From a bacterium SCSIO 12643 (GTDB taxonomy: Bacteria > Bacteroidota > Bacteroidia > Flavobacteriales_G > Salibacteraceae), in the NCBI GenBank assembly GCA_024398135.1, contig CP073750.1, positions 2,108,001 through 2,172,000 of the forward strand: 64,000 nucleotides of DNA, read 5' to 3'. This document shows, piece by piece, positions 37,601 through 45,028 of the stretch (the first letter of the stretch is position 1; each line of letters opens with the position of its first letter). The translations under genes were made by a program, and so were the position numbers. The notes below the pieces were generated by a model. That model was not told the origin of the DNA and ran no database searches. It saw only the letters and a program-made list of their open reading frames with translations.

Positions 37601-37836
37601 TCTACTCCGACCAAACCTTTAAGGTTATCCTCAATTTTTAACACAATACCTTCTTCCATTTCTGCTGGAGAAGCACCCGGATAGTTGATATTGATATTAA
37701 TATTTCTAGACTCATTTAAAGGAAAGAAAGAGGAGTTTAGATTAGAAGCTCCCATCAATCCAAGTAAAACAAAGCCAACAATCACCACTGTTACGACAAT
37801 GGGATATTTTATAAAGTGAATTATTATGTTACGCAT
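34690..37836 (-). CDS. RND-family efflux permease (AcrB-like)
   Basis: 1048 residues, standard RND length. Twelve membrane segments in two halves: one near the start (about 10-30), a block at about 330-470, one at about 535, and a block at about 855-1020. The two large periplasmic loops are in place. Typical landmarks are YPGASPAEMEEGI near residue 50 and GILVDDGIVIAENIYHHHE at about 391-409, with the paired Asp used in proton transfer. It pumps drugs, bile-like compounds or metals out of the cell; substrate not determinable here. Three bases separate it from the adaptor gene. Confidence 0.93.
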   Translation of the reverse strand: MRNIIIHFIKYPIVVTVVIVGFVLLGLMGASNLNSSFFPLNESRNINININYPGASPAEMEEGIVLKIEDNLKGLVGVDRFTSTSQENYASIKVEVLKGYDVSAVLDDIKNAVDKVPSFPVGMEPPIISKEIFRTEAVSFVLSGDNVSLKSLKEMGRDIESDIRALDGISQVEMSGFPDEEIEIAVNEDQLRAYNLTFREVSNAVAATNILSSGGSIKTPEEEFLIRVKNRSYYGRELDYVVVKALENGNKIYLKDVAHVTDKWSESPNRSYFNGKPSIKFQVNTTNSEDLITVAEKTLAYIKHYNETHQNVRLDVTRDASETIIQRTELLTKNALQGMALVLFFLAIFLKPRLAFWVAFGLPISFLGMFMFAGYFDVTINVLSLFGMIIVIGILVDDGIVIAENIYHHHEKGKSPIQSAIDGTLEVLPAITSAILTTLIAFSTFFFLDGRVGEFFGEVAIIVVLTLSVSLIEALVILPSHVAHSKALTDQQKTYSFNRWADNFMNFMKEKLYGPYLEFFMKNRLLGFAIPIAMLILTFGAIGGGIIKFTFFPQIASDRVIVTLKMPQGTNEVITDSIISEIEQQAWLLNDKLEEEYQIDDPIQSVIKRIGPGSSTASLNINLLPGEKRNFKSYVVSTTLSEMVGDINQAEAVEFGSGGNFGGKPVSLALMSNNTEELKAAKDYIKGELKKNPLLKDLTDNDPEGIKEINISLKDEAYAMGFTLNDVISQVRSGFFGHQVQRFQRGQDEIKVWVRYDLKERSSIQQLDDMRLVNGSGDRVPLREVANYTIERGEISINHLNGKREIRIDSDLKDPSTSATDMMADIKSDLLPVMKERYPGVNAIFEGQNREAEKTTGSAGLVLPVILFLIFVVIAFTFRSFDQPIVLLLMVPFSLIGVGWGHWIHGFAINVLSFLGIIALIGIIVNDGLVLISKFNTYLKEGMKYDEAIIAAGKSRFRAIFLTSITTIAGLSPLIFETSRQAQFLIPMAISIAYGIGLATVLTLVMLPLMLKLSNDIKVLWQWYTTGIKPSPEEVEGAVIELKSEQHD

Positions 37837-37839
37837 AAT

Positions 37840-38958
37840 TTACTCTTGAGTTTTAACTAAAACAGTCATTCCGGAATATGCGCCAGGAATAGGTTTGGTA
37901 ATCATAAGCTCTCCATTTTGTACGCCCTGAATAATCACGTTTTTTCTGGATTTGTGGACTACATCAACATTTTTAAGCACAATTTGGGAATCGTTTTGAA
38001 TCACATAAATCTGATGCTCGTCAACAAGTAGATTTCTTGAGATTTCAATGGCATTTAGTTTTTCCTGACCAGCAATAGTGGCTTCCAGGTACATTCCTTC
38101 TTTAAGATGTTCTCCACTTACTGCAACAAAGATTTGAACAGTCTGTGTAGATGGGTTTACTTTTCCATTAATTCGAGACACTTTTCCAGACCATGTTTGT
38201 GCTGGATTATCCGGATTAGAAACAATCACTTCTTTGCCAATTTGAATAGAGTTGATCAGGTTTTTGCTAATCGCTAATTCCAATTCATATACATCTGGAT
38301 TGATAAACTGACCTAGTTTTTGACCATTACGTATGAGTGTCCCCGGGGTAACCAAAGCCTCCGTTAAAATTCCTGAATACGGTGCTGTTAGCGTATATTT
38401 TTTATAAATGATTTCCAGGTTCTTTGTGTTGTAATATGTGGTGTAAATGTTTTTGCCGGTAAGGAAGAATTTTTCCTTATCTGATCCAGGTTCTGGTAGA
38501 GGAGCAATAGGACCATCAATGCTAAAGTTCTTCAAATATTCATCCCATTTTGTATAAGCATCCGGATAATCCAATTTAAGATCTGGAAGAATACTCGTAA
38601 TGAGGTTCTGTAAGACACTTTTCTGGGCTTGAAGATTGGCGCGGTAATCGTCATTTTTGATCTGAACCAATACTTCTCCTTTTTGAAATTTTGTGCCCGG
38701 TTTAAATTCTTTTGCCGTTGGTTGCATGACTCCCTGCACCTCTGCGTATAAATCTATTTGGTGTTTGGCAGTCAATCTTCCGCTTTCATTGATGCTAATT
38801 GGAATGATCTGATTTGAAACTGGAGAAACATAAGCGGTTGGTGTATTCTGGACAGCTTTAGGCGCTTTTTTCTTTTTGCTATTCGTTAAAGCTTTGGCTC
38901 CGTAAATAGCTCCTACCACTACAAGAATGGCAATTATTTTAGTGATTATCGGTCTCAT
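37840..38958 (-). CDS. RND efflux periplasmic adaptor protein
   Basis: 372 residues with an N-terminal membrane anchor (about 5-25). The lipoyl-like halves are recognisable: LYAEVQGVMQPTAKEFKPGTKFQKGEVLVQIKNDDY, then a long helical hairpin, and LTAPYSGILTEALVTPGTLIRNGQKLG. A beta-barrel and membrane-proximal domain follow. It bridges permease and TolC. One base separates it from marR and three from the permease gene, so expression is coupled to MarR. Confidence 0.92.
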   Translation of the reverse strand: MRPIITKIIAILVVVGAIYGAKALTNSKKKKAPKAVQNTPTAYVSPVSNQIIPISINESGRLTAKHQIDLYAEVQGVMQPTAKEFKPGTKFQKGEVLVQIKNDDYRANLQAQKSVLQNLITSILPDLKLDYPDAYTKWDEYLKNFSIDGPIAPLPEPGSDKEKFFLTGKNIYTTYYNTKNLEIIYKKYTLTAPYSGILTEALVTPGTLIRNGQKLGQFINPDVYELELAISKNLINSIQIGKEVIVSNPDNPAQTWSGKVSRINGKVNPSTQTVQIFVAVSGEHLKEGMYLEATIAGQEKLNAIEISRNLLVDEHQIYVIQNDSQIVLKNVDVVHKSRKNVIIQGVQNGELMITKPIPGAYSGMTVLVKTQE

Positions 38959-38959
38959 A

Positions 38960-39409
38960 TTAAATATTTGGAAACTGTTTTTTTTCTGATAATTTGGTTC
39001 GAATTTTTGTTAGTGTACATGTGAAGTTTTCACGTTCTTCATCCGTAATATCTTGTTCAATCTCTGAAATGATTTTTTGAATAATAGGTCTGGATTTTAA
39101 AATGTATTCCTTACCTAATGGTGTGATGTTTACAAGCTTATTTCTTTTATCAATGGGAGAAGGAGTTCTAGTTACAAGCCCTTTACGTTCCAAAGTATTG
39201 ATGTTTCTTGTGAATGTGGTTTTGTCTCTCCCGGCAAGTTCGGCTAAAGAGCTTTGCGGTTGATCTTTGTTATTGTCAATAATTTTTAAAAAAATAAACT
39301 GAAGCTTAGTGAGCGGGATTCCAGCAAGTGCCAATTGATCTTCAATATAAAGCTGCAAGAATTTAACGGTTTTACCCAGTTGCGGTAAAATACTTTCTTC
39401 TATATCCAT
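38960..39409 (-). CDS. MarR-family regulator of the efflux operon
   Basis: 149 residues from the ATG at 39409. The winged helix-turn-helix is clear: SSLAELAGRDKTTFTRNINTLERKGLVTRTPSPIDKRNKLVNITPLG (about 60-105), flanked by dimerisation helices. It probably represses its own operon and responds to a pump substrate. A 20-base palindrome at 39445-39464 covers the -33 region. An in-frame TTG at 39427 lies inside the -7 box (39425-39432) and was rejected as start. Confidence 0.88.
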   Translation of the reverse strand: MDIEESILPQLGKTVKFLQLYIEDQLALAGIPLTKLQFIFLKIIDNNKDQPQSSLAELAGRDKTTFTRNINTLERKGLVTRTPSPIDKRNKLVNITPLGKEYILKSRPIIQKIISEIEQDITDEERENFTCTLTKIRTKLSEKKQFPNI

Positions 39410-39424
39410 AATTAATAATTGCGG

Positions 39425-39432
39425 CAAATGTA
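39425..39432 (-). promoter_or_regulatory. Promoter -7 box of the marR-efflux operon
   Basis: The minus strand reads TACATTTG, an exact TAnnTTTG, 15 bases before the marR ATG. The TTG at 39460-39458 is 25 bases upstream, within the palindrome. Confidence 0.55.
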
Positions 39433-39444
39433 TGATTATTTAAA

Positions 39445-39464
39445 TTAGATGTATATGCAACTAA
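39445..39464. promoter_or_regulatory. Candidate MarR operator
   Basis: The 20 bases from TTAG (39445) to CTAA (39464) read as an imperfect palindrome: 16 of 20 positions are symmetric, with ATAT at the centre and TTGC/GCAA-like arms. It covers the -33 region of the marR promoter, which would give autorepression. Inferred from symmetry and position only. Confidence 0.5.
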
Positions 39465-39505
39465 TTTTATTTAACAAATAATAAAACTTATTTACATATA
39501 GTTTT

Positions 39506-39519
39506 TTAGATGAGTCTAA
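39506..39519. promoter_or_regulatory. Second palindrome, next to the NRAMP gene start
   Basis: TTAGA-TGAG-TCTAA is a perfect 5-base inverted repeat. It shares the TTAGATG half with the candidate MarR operator at 39445 and lies just before a near-consensus -7 box TTTATTTG (39525-39532). It may place the NRAMP gene under MarR control. Confidence 0.35.
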
Positions 39520-39550
39520 TTATATTTATTTGCACGATCAAAAAAATAAT

Positions 39551-41431
39551 GGTGTGTCAGAAATAACTCCTTCATTAGAAGATATCAATAAATCAATAGA
39601 TGCTCGCAACAAAAAGGGTTTCTTTAGAAAGCTGTTTGCATTTATGGGGCCTGCGTATCTGATTAGTGTAGGTTACATGGATCCTGGGAACTGGGCAACA
39701 GATATTGCCGGAGGTGCACAGTTTGGATATAAGTTGATTTGGGTATTGGTGATGTCCAATATCATTGCATTGTTATTACAAAGTTTAAGTGCACGACTGG
39801 GTATTGTTCGTGGACGTGATTTGGCACAAGCGTCAAGAGAAGAGTTTCCTAAACCAGTGAATTTAGGATTATACGTTTTGGCTGAAATTGCTATTGCATC
39901 TACCGATTTGGCTGAAGTTCTGGGAATGGCTATTGGTTTAAATTTATTATTTGATATCCCTTTATTATGGGGTGTGGTGTTGACCTTGTTTGATACTTTT
40001 TTACTGTTATTCCTGATCAATAAAGGAATGCGAAGAATGGAGGCTTTTATTTTGGCATTGATTGGAGTGATTGGAGCATCCTTTTTTGCCGAAATGATTT
40101 TTGCACAACCACATCTTCCATCCGTAATGGAAGGATTTATTCCATCCATTCCTAATACCACAGCATTGTTTATTGCCATAGGAATTATTGGTGCTACTGT
40201 AATGCCGCATAATTTGTATTTGCATTCTTCATTAGTGCAAACTCGAAATCATGACAAGACAGAAAAAGGGATGCGTACTGCAATTAAGTTCAATATCCTG
40301 GATACTACCATTGCATTGAATCTGGCGTTTTTCGTAAATGCAGCTATTTTGATTTTGGCAGCAGCTACATTTTATAACTCGGGAATGTATAATGTTTCTG
40401 AGATTGAAGATGCATATAAGTTTCTGGAACCTATGTTAGGAACAAAGTGGGCACCTATTTTGTTTGCGGTGGCATTGATAGCTGCGGGACAAAGTTCAAC
40501 TTTGACAGGAACTCTTGCCGGACAGATTGTCATGGAAGGCTATTTAAATTTAAGATTTCAGCCCTGGGTGCGAAGAATTATTACGCGTGTAATTGCTATA
40601 GTGCCTGCGGTTATAGTAATTCTAATTTTTGGTGAAGGCTCTACAGGAACGCTATTGATTGTGAGTCAGGTCATTTTAAGTTTACAATTAGGGTTTGCTG
40701 TGATTCCTTTAATCCATCATGTAAGTGATAAATCTACGATGGGAACATTTGCTATTGGTCCATGGACAAAATTGGCTTCCTGGTCTTCTGCTTTGGTGAT
40801 TGTGGCTTTGAATATTTGGTTAGTCATCGAAGAGTCATCAAACTTTTTAAGGGTTACCGAACACCCGGTTTTATGGGGGATTGTGATCACTATTCTTGCA
40901 ATTTTGACCGTCAGTCTGTTAGTCTACGTAACGTTTGTGCCTATCTTTAAGCAACGCTCCATGCAAAAGCGTAGCGGAGTTCATCAGGAACAATTGCTTA
41001 TTGATATTGATGCGCCAAAACAATACAATAAAATAGCAGTAGCAGTAGATTTTAGTACGGTTGATAACAAGGTGATTCAGCACGTGCTTACCGTAGCGAA
41101 TAAAGACACGGAAATTGTCTTAATTCATATCGTGGAAAGTGTAGTGGCTCGAGTGTTTGGTGATACCGTTAATGATAGCGAAGCCCAGTCGGATGAGGTA
41201 TTTCTGGAAAACTATAAACAACAAATAAGTGCACATGGATATAAGGTGCATACGGAACTGGGATATGGAAATCCAAAAACGACTATTCCGCAGATTGCGA
41301 ACTCTTTTCATGCCGATTTGTTAGTTTTAGGGTCACATGGTCATGGTATTTGGGCGGATGTGCTGTTTGGAACAACTATTGATGCCGTGCGTCACAAAGT
41401 AGAAATTCCTGTATTTATTGTTCGGGAGTAG
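39551..41431 (+). CDS. NRAMP-family divalent metal transporter fused to a UspA domain
   Basis: About 626 residues. The transporter part (to about 460) has eleven membrane segments, with the metal-binding DPGNWATD in the first and MPHNLYLHS in the sixth, as in Mn/Fe NRAMP proteins. A UspA domain follows (about 480-626: YNKIAVAVDFSTVDN, then GSHGHG and PVFIVRE, the nucleotide-loop region). It takes up Mn(II) or Fe(II); the UspA part may sense nucleotide or stress. The start is uncertain: GTG at 39551 was chosen, with TTG at 39530 in frame but inside a probable -7 box. The NAGPA gene follows after 28 bases. Confidence 0.9.
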   Translation, partial: GVSEITPSLEDINKSIDARNKKGFFRKLFAFMGPAYLISVGYMDPGNWATDIAGGAQFGYKLIWVLVMSNIIALLLQSLSARLGIVRGRDLAQASREEFPKPVNLGLYVLAEIAIASTDLAEVLGMAIGLNLLFDIPLLWGVVLTLFDTFLLLFLINKGMRRMEAFILALIGVIGASFFAEMIFAQPHLPSVMEGFIPSIPNTTALFIAIGIIGATVMPHNLYLHSSLVQTRNHDKTEKGMRTAIKFNILDTTIALNLAFFVNAAILILAAATFYNSGMYNVSEIEDAYKFLEPMLGTKWAPILFAVALIAAGQSSTLTGTLAGQIVMEGYLNLRFQPWVRRIITRVIAIVPAVIVILIFGEGSTGTLLIVSQVILSLQLGFAVIPLIHHVSDKSTMGTFAIGPWTKLASWSSALVIVALNIWLVIEESSNFLRVTEHPVLWGIVITILAILTVSLLVYVTFVPIFKQRSMQKRSGVHQEQLLIDIDAPKQYNKIAVAVDFSTVDNKVIQHVLTVANKDTEIVLIHIVESVVARVFGDTVNDSEAQSDEVFLENYKQQISAHGYKVHTELGYGNPKTTIPQIANSFHADLLVLGSHGHGIWADVLFGTTIDAVRHKVEIPVFIVRE

Positions 41432-41459
41432 TCTTCTACTTTACGATTAAATACAGCAA

Positions 41460-42191
41460 ATGAAAACCAATCGGATACTTTTATTTATAGGGATTCTGCT
41501 TAGTCTTTCCAGCTTCTATTTTGTGAAAGAAGCGGTGCATACGGTAGATGAATCCAAATTTATTTCCTATCAGGTAGATCCGGATAATATGGATTTACAG
41601 TTTTACTGGAAAGATGATCAGGGCCAGAATATCAAGAACTTTAAAAATCTCAAAACAAAATTGGCTGAAAACGATAAAGATTTAGTTTTCGCTATGAATG
41701 GCGGGATGTATTTGAAGGATCGGTCTCCACAAGGATTGTATATCGAAAAGGGCCAGCTTAAAAAAGCAGTGAACCAAAAGAATAGTGATTATGGGAACTT
41801 TTATATGAAACCAAATGGGGTGTTTTATATAACCGATTCTAAAGTTCCGGTAGTATGTGAAACTTCTCAATTAAAAGCTCTTCACGGAATCGAGTATGCA
41901 ACTCAATCAGGACCTATGTTGCTCATTGATGGCAAACTTCATCCTCAATTTATAAAAGGATCTAAAAACTTGAATATTAGAAATGGCGTAGGGATTTTAC
42001 CAAATGGGGATGTATTATTTGCTATGTCGAAGGAAAAGGTGAATTTTTACGATTTTGCGACCTTTTTTAAGCAAAATGATTGTCAAAATGCGTTGTATTT
42101 AGACGGATTCGTTTCCAGAACTTATTTGCCATCAGAGGACTGGATGCAACAAGATGGAAATTTTGGAGTAATCATTGGTGTCACTAATTAA
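41460..42191 (+). CDS. NAGPA-type phosphodiester glycosidase domain protein
   Basis: 243 residues with an N-terminal signal/anchor segment (about 5-24). The NAGPA (DUF2233) motifs are clear: FAMNGGMYLKDRSPQGLYIEKG (about 77-98), TQSGPMLLIDGKLHP, RNGVGILPNGDVLFAMS and ALYLDGFVSRTYLP. The family includes the uncovering enzyme that removes GlcNAc from phosphodiesters; bacterial forms are exported and may act on wall or capsule phosphodiesters. It starts 28 bases after the NRAMP gene, probably on the same transcript, with no obvious functional link. Confidence 0.82.
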   Translation: MKTNRILLFIGILLSLSSFYFVKEAVHTVDESKFISYQVDPDNMDLQFYWKDDQGQNIKNFKNLKTKLAENDKDLVFAMNGGMYLKDRSPQGLYIEKGQLKKAVNQKNSDYGNFYMKPNGVFYITDSKVPVVCETSQLKALHGIEYATQSGPMLLIDGKLHPQFIKGSKNLNIRNGVGILPNGDVLFAMSKEKVNFYDFATFFKQNDCQNALYLDGFVSRTYLPSEDWMQQDGNFGVIIGVTN

Positions 42192-42192
42192 C

Positions 42193-43482
42193 TCAGTTGC
42201 CTGCCAAAACCTTTTTAATGGCATCTGCCTTGATTTCACATTCCTGATATTCATCTTCAGGAATGGAGTTATGCGTAATAGCACCTCCAACCATATATGA
42301 AAGATAGTTATTCAATTCATTGTATTGTAAGCTTCGGATAACCACATTAAAATCAAAATCACCTTCCGGAGTAATATAGCCCACAGACCCGGAGTAGATA
42401 CCTCTTTGTGTATGTTCGAATTTTTCAATAAGATCCAGCGCCATAATTTTGGGAGCTCCGGTCATACTGCCCATCGGAAAAGCATTTTTGATGACATCTG
42501 TAAAATGGTACTCGGAATTCATTTCTGATGAGATCGTAGAGATCATTTGATGGACATTGGAAAAAGAATAGACTCCAAACAATTCGTCTACTTTAACACT
42601 TTGCTGCTTTGCAGTTCTGGAAAGGTCGTTCCGTACCAGGTCCACAATCATTACATTTTCAGTGCGATCTTTTTTGCTGCGATACAATTGATGCTTTAAA
42701 TGTTCATCCAAAACAGGATCAGAACTTCTTTTAGCGGTTCCTTTAATTGGCTGAGAGATAATTTGGTTCCCGGTTTTTTTAATGAACCTTTCCGGGCTGG
42801 CACACATTAAATAGTTATGATTAAAACTATAAAAAGTTGAAAATGGGGTAGGTGATGTTTGTACCAATGCGGAGTACAATTCGAAAGGATTGGTTTGGAT
42901 ATTTTCCGCATAGAATTCCTGGCAAAAATTAGCTTCGTAAATATCCCCAATTTGAATATGATGCAATAGAGATTTTACTCCTCTGATATATTCTGCATGA
43001 TGAATTCGAGATTGAATCTCAATTGGAGCACGATCCTTTTGTTGATTAATTGGTGTTTCTAAAATTTGATTGAGAATCTCCTCATGGTTTTCCTTAAGTG
43101 ATGAGATAGTCAACAGTTCTCCCTGAATCGTAATTACAATTTCTGGCACAAAAAAATGAAGGTGCGGAACCCGATGATGATCTTCGTTTTTGGAAGACAA
43201 GTTTTCCAATTCATTTTTGAGGTCATAACTTAAATAACCGAATAACCAATCCTGATGTTTTTCATGGAAAAATTTCAATTTGTCAAAAGAGTTTTCATTA
43301 GATAGCAATTGATCGAATGCGCCAACTCCTATGATTAGATCATAAGATATCCCATTTGGATAATCTTGATTGTGAGTAGAGTGACTATCTAATATGGCGC
43401 AAGGTTTATGCGTAGATGCCCATTGGATTAAACGCTCTTTTAAAGAAGGTTTAAAAACATATTCCTTGCTGATTCTCTCCAT
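42193..43482 (-). CDS. pabB: Aminodeoxychorismate synthase component I
   Basis: 429 residues, chorismate-binding family. Motifs: GDIYEANFCQEF, SPERFIKK, QPIKGTAKRSSDP, KDRTENVMIVDLVRNDLSR (about 263-281), GSMTGAPKIMALDLIE (about 343-358) and the terminal GGAITHNSIPEDEYQECEIKADAI. It turns chorismate to 4-amino-4-deoxychorismate for folate, with a glutamine amidotransferase encoded elsewhere. Anthranilate synthase is the alternative; the short N-terminus and lack of a trp cluster favour PabB. The promoter lies five bases before the ATG. Confidence 0.85.
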   Translation of the reverse strand: MERISKEYVFKPSLKERLIQWASTHKPCAILDSHSTHNQDYPNGISYDLIIGVGAFDQLLSNENSFDKLKFFHEKHQDWLFGYLSYDLKNELENLSSKNEDHHRVPHLHFFVPEIVITIQGELLTISSLKENHEEILNQILETPINQQKDRAPIEIQSRIHHAEYIRGVKSLLHHIQIGDIYEANFCQEFYAENIQTNPFELYSALVQTSPTPFSTFYSFNHNYLMCASPERFIKKTGNQIISQPIKGTAKRSSDPVLDEHLKHQLYRSKKDRTENVMIVDLVRNDLSRTAKQQSVKVDELFGVYSFSNVHQMISTISSEMNSEYHFTDVIKNAFPMGSMTGAPKIMALDLIEKFEHTQRGIYSGSVGYITPEGDFDFNVVIRSLQYNELNNYLSYMVGGAITHNSIPEDEYQECEIKADAIKKVLAGN

Positions 43483-43487
43483 TGGAA

Positions 43488-43517
43488 CAAATATAGGTTG
43501 ATACGAGTATATTCAAA
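43488..43517 (-). promoter_or_regulatory. Consensus promoter abutting the pabB ATG
   Basis: On the minus strand TTTG (43517-43514), 18 bases, TATATTTG (43495-43488), then five bases, then the ATG at 43482. Both elements match well. Transcription should begin at the start codon, so a leaderless mRNA is predicted. Confidence 0.65.
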
Positions 43518-43585
43518 GGATAGAACCATTAGTAACATCATATATCCATTGGTGTATTTGCATAGAGAAACGCCTGATCTTCATC

Positions 43586-43593
43586 TATTTTTG
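43586..43593 (+). promoter_or_regulatory. Promoter -7 box four bases from the ABC ATPase ATG
   Basis: TATTTTTG matches TAnnTTTG; only four bases separate it from the ATG at 43598. No good -33 at the usual distance. Confidence 0.45.
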
Positions 43594-43597
43594 AAAC

Positions 43598-44278
43598 ATG
43601 GAATTGGTGATCGATCTAAAGGATATAAAACGTGAATTTGTTGTTGGGAAACAAATGGTAAGAGCGTTGCGGGGTGTTGACATTGAAATTCAGAAGAATG
43701 AATATGCTGCGTTGATGGGGCCTTCTGGATCGGGAAAGTCCACTTTAATGAATGTGATTGGTTGTTTAGATACACCAACTTCCGGTACGTATAGGTTAAA
43801 TGGGAAGGATGTGAGTCGGATGATGGATGATGAATTGGCTGAAATTAGAAATATGGAAATCGGTTTTGTATTTCAGACATTCAACTTGTTACCCAGATAT
43901 TCGGCATTAGAAAATGTGGCTTTGCCTTTGGTGTATGCCGGGTGGAGTAAGAAGGATCGTTTAGAGCGTGCGGCTGAAGTTTTGGAAATGGTGGGATTGG
44001 CGGATCGTATGGATCATAATCCGAATGAATTATCCGGAGGACAAAGACAACGTGTAGCCGTGGGAAGAGCTCTGGTAAATAAACCTTCCATCATTTTAGC
44101 GGATGAGCCAACAGGAAATTTGGATACCAAAACATCTCATGAAATCATGGCTTTGTTTAACGAAATCCATCAAAACGGAAATACTGTCATTTTGGTAACG
44201 CATGAGGAGGATATTGCTGAACACGCTAAACGTGTCATTCGTTTACGTGATGGAATAGTAGAGTCACAAGGGTTGTAG
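43598..44278 (+). CDS. ABC transporter ATP-binding protein (LolD/MacB type)
   Basis: 226 residues, a complete nucleotide-binding domain: Walker [10 protein letters not shown] (about 41-49), Q-loop [17 protein letters not shown], signature [15 protein letters not shown] (about 145-159), Walker [13 protein letters not shown] and the switch His in LVTHEEDIA. The [11 protein letters not shown] and DEPTGNLDT segments are typical of the LolD/MacB/FtsE-like exporter group. No permease gene is adjacent, so the partner is encoded elsewhere. Convergent with the VanX-like gene, one base between stops. Confidence 0.92.
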   Translation: MELVIDLKDIKREFVVGKQMVRALRGVDIEIQKNEYAALMGPSGSGKSTLMNVIGCLDTPTSGTYRLNGKDVSRMMDDELAEIRNMEIGFVFQTFNLLPRYSALENVALPLVYAGWSKKDRLERAAEVLEMVGLADRMDHNPNELSGGQRQRVAVGRALVNKPSIILADEPTGNLDTKTSHEIMALFNEIHQNGNTVILVTHEEDIAEHAKRVIRLRDGIVESQGL

Positions 44279-44279
44279 G

Positions 44280-44966
44280 TTATTCGATATCAAAATTGAA
44301 ATAAGTATCTGGGAAAGGTTCATTCCTTAATGTAAAGTGCCACCATTCTTCATTATATGGCTTAAAGCCATATTTTATCATGATCTTTTGTAAAGTCTTT
44401 CTGTTTTTCTGAGCTTCCAGTGAAATAGCTGAGCTGGATGGCCAGGATTCAGGTCCAAAATAATCCCATGAAGTGCCCATGTCTAATTCATTTCCCTCAG
44501 AATCAACTAGTGTTAAATCTACCGTACTTCCTCTGGAATGTCCTGATTTGGATGCTATATATTGAAGTTTGAATAAATCAGACTTTTTGATGTTTGGATA
44601 GTATTTTTTCTTGGTTAACGTATCGTCTAAAACTTTTGCCCATCGAACGAAATGATCTACTGCTTTTTGTGGTCGATAAGCATCAAAAACTTTTAAGGCT
44701 AAGTTCTGTTGTTTCAATTCAGCCTGAACCTTTTGTAGTGAAGTTGTAGCCTCTAAACTCATGATGCCAACAGGCCTTAAATATCCATCAACAGGTTGTC
44801 CAACAAAGTTATCTACCCCGGCATATCTAATATCCAGAATGATATCGGGAATATGGTCCTGAATATATACAAAGCCCTGAGGTGGCTTTATTAGAATTTT
44901 AAAGCTAAGAATGGCCAGATATAAAAAGCCTATTAGAGTTAGATATACAACTGATCTTTTATGCAT
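44280..44966 (-). CDS. D-alanyl-D-alanine dipeptidase (VanX/DdpX type, M15D)
   Basis: 228 residues from the ATG at 44966; an N-terminal signal/anchor segment (about 5-24) places it outside the inner membrane. The M15D zinc motif SGHSRGSTVDLTL (His and Asp) and the closing EWWHF (Glu, His) are intact, as is the substrate-side DAYRP. Such enzymes hydrolyse D-Ala-D-Ala; outside vancomycin clusters they recycle wall peptides. No van genes are nearby. An in-frame TTG at 44996 lies upstream of the -7 box (44983-44990) and was rejected. Confidence 0.87.
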   Translation of the reverse strand: MHKRSVVYLTLIGFLYLAILSFKILIKPPQGFVYIQDHIPDIILDIRYAGVDNFVGQPVDGYLRPVGIMSLEATTSLQKVQAELKQQNLALKVFDAYRPQKAVDHFVRWAKVLDDTLTKKKYYPNIKKSDLFKLQYIASKSGHSRGSTVDLTLVDSEGNELDMGTSWDYFGPESWPSSSAISLEAQKNRKTLQKIMIKYGFKPYNEEWWHFTLRNEPFPDTYFNFDIE

Positions 44967-44982
44967 TGTTTGGGATTTTACT

Positions 44983-44990
44983 CGAAAATA
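44983..44990 (-). promoter_or_regulatory. Promoter -7 box for the VanX-like gene
   Basis: The minus strand reads TATTTTCG, one base from TAnnTTTG, 16 bases before the ATG at 44966. Confidence 0.4.
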
Positions 44991-45028
44991 ACCCAAACAA
45001 CTTGATTCTAAGAATAATCAAGGGAATA

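Noticed and set aside
39673-40179. Minus-strand open frame of 168 residues inside the NRAMP gene
   Set aside because: It mirrors the membrane segments of the plus-strand frame and has no start context or homology pattern.
42193-43482. Anthranilate synthase component I (TrpE) as identity of this gene
   Set aside because: Short N-terminal part and no trp genes next to it; PabB fits better, though a family tree would be needed to be sure.
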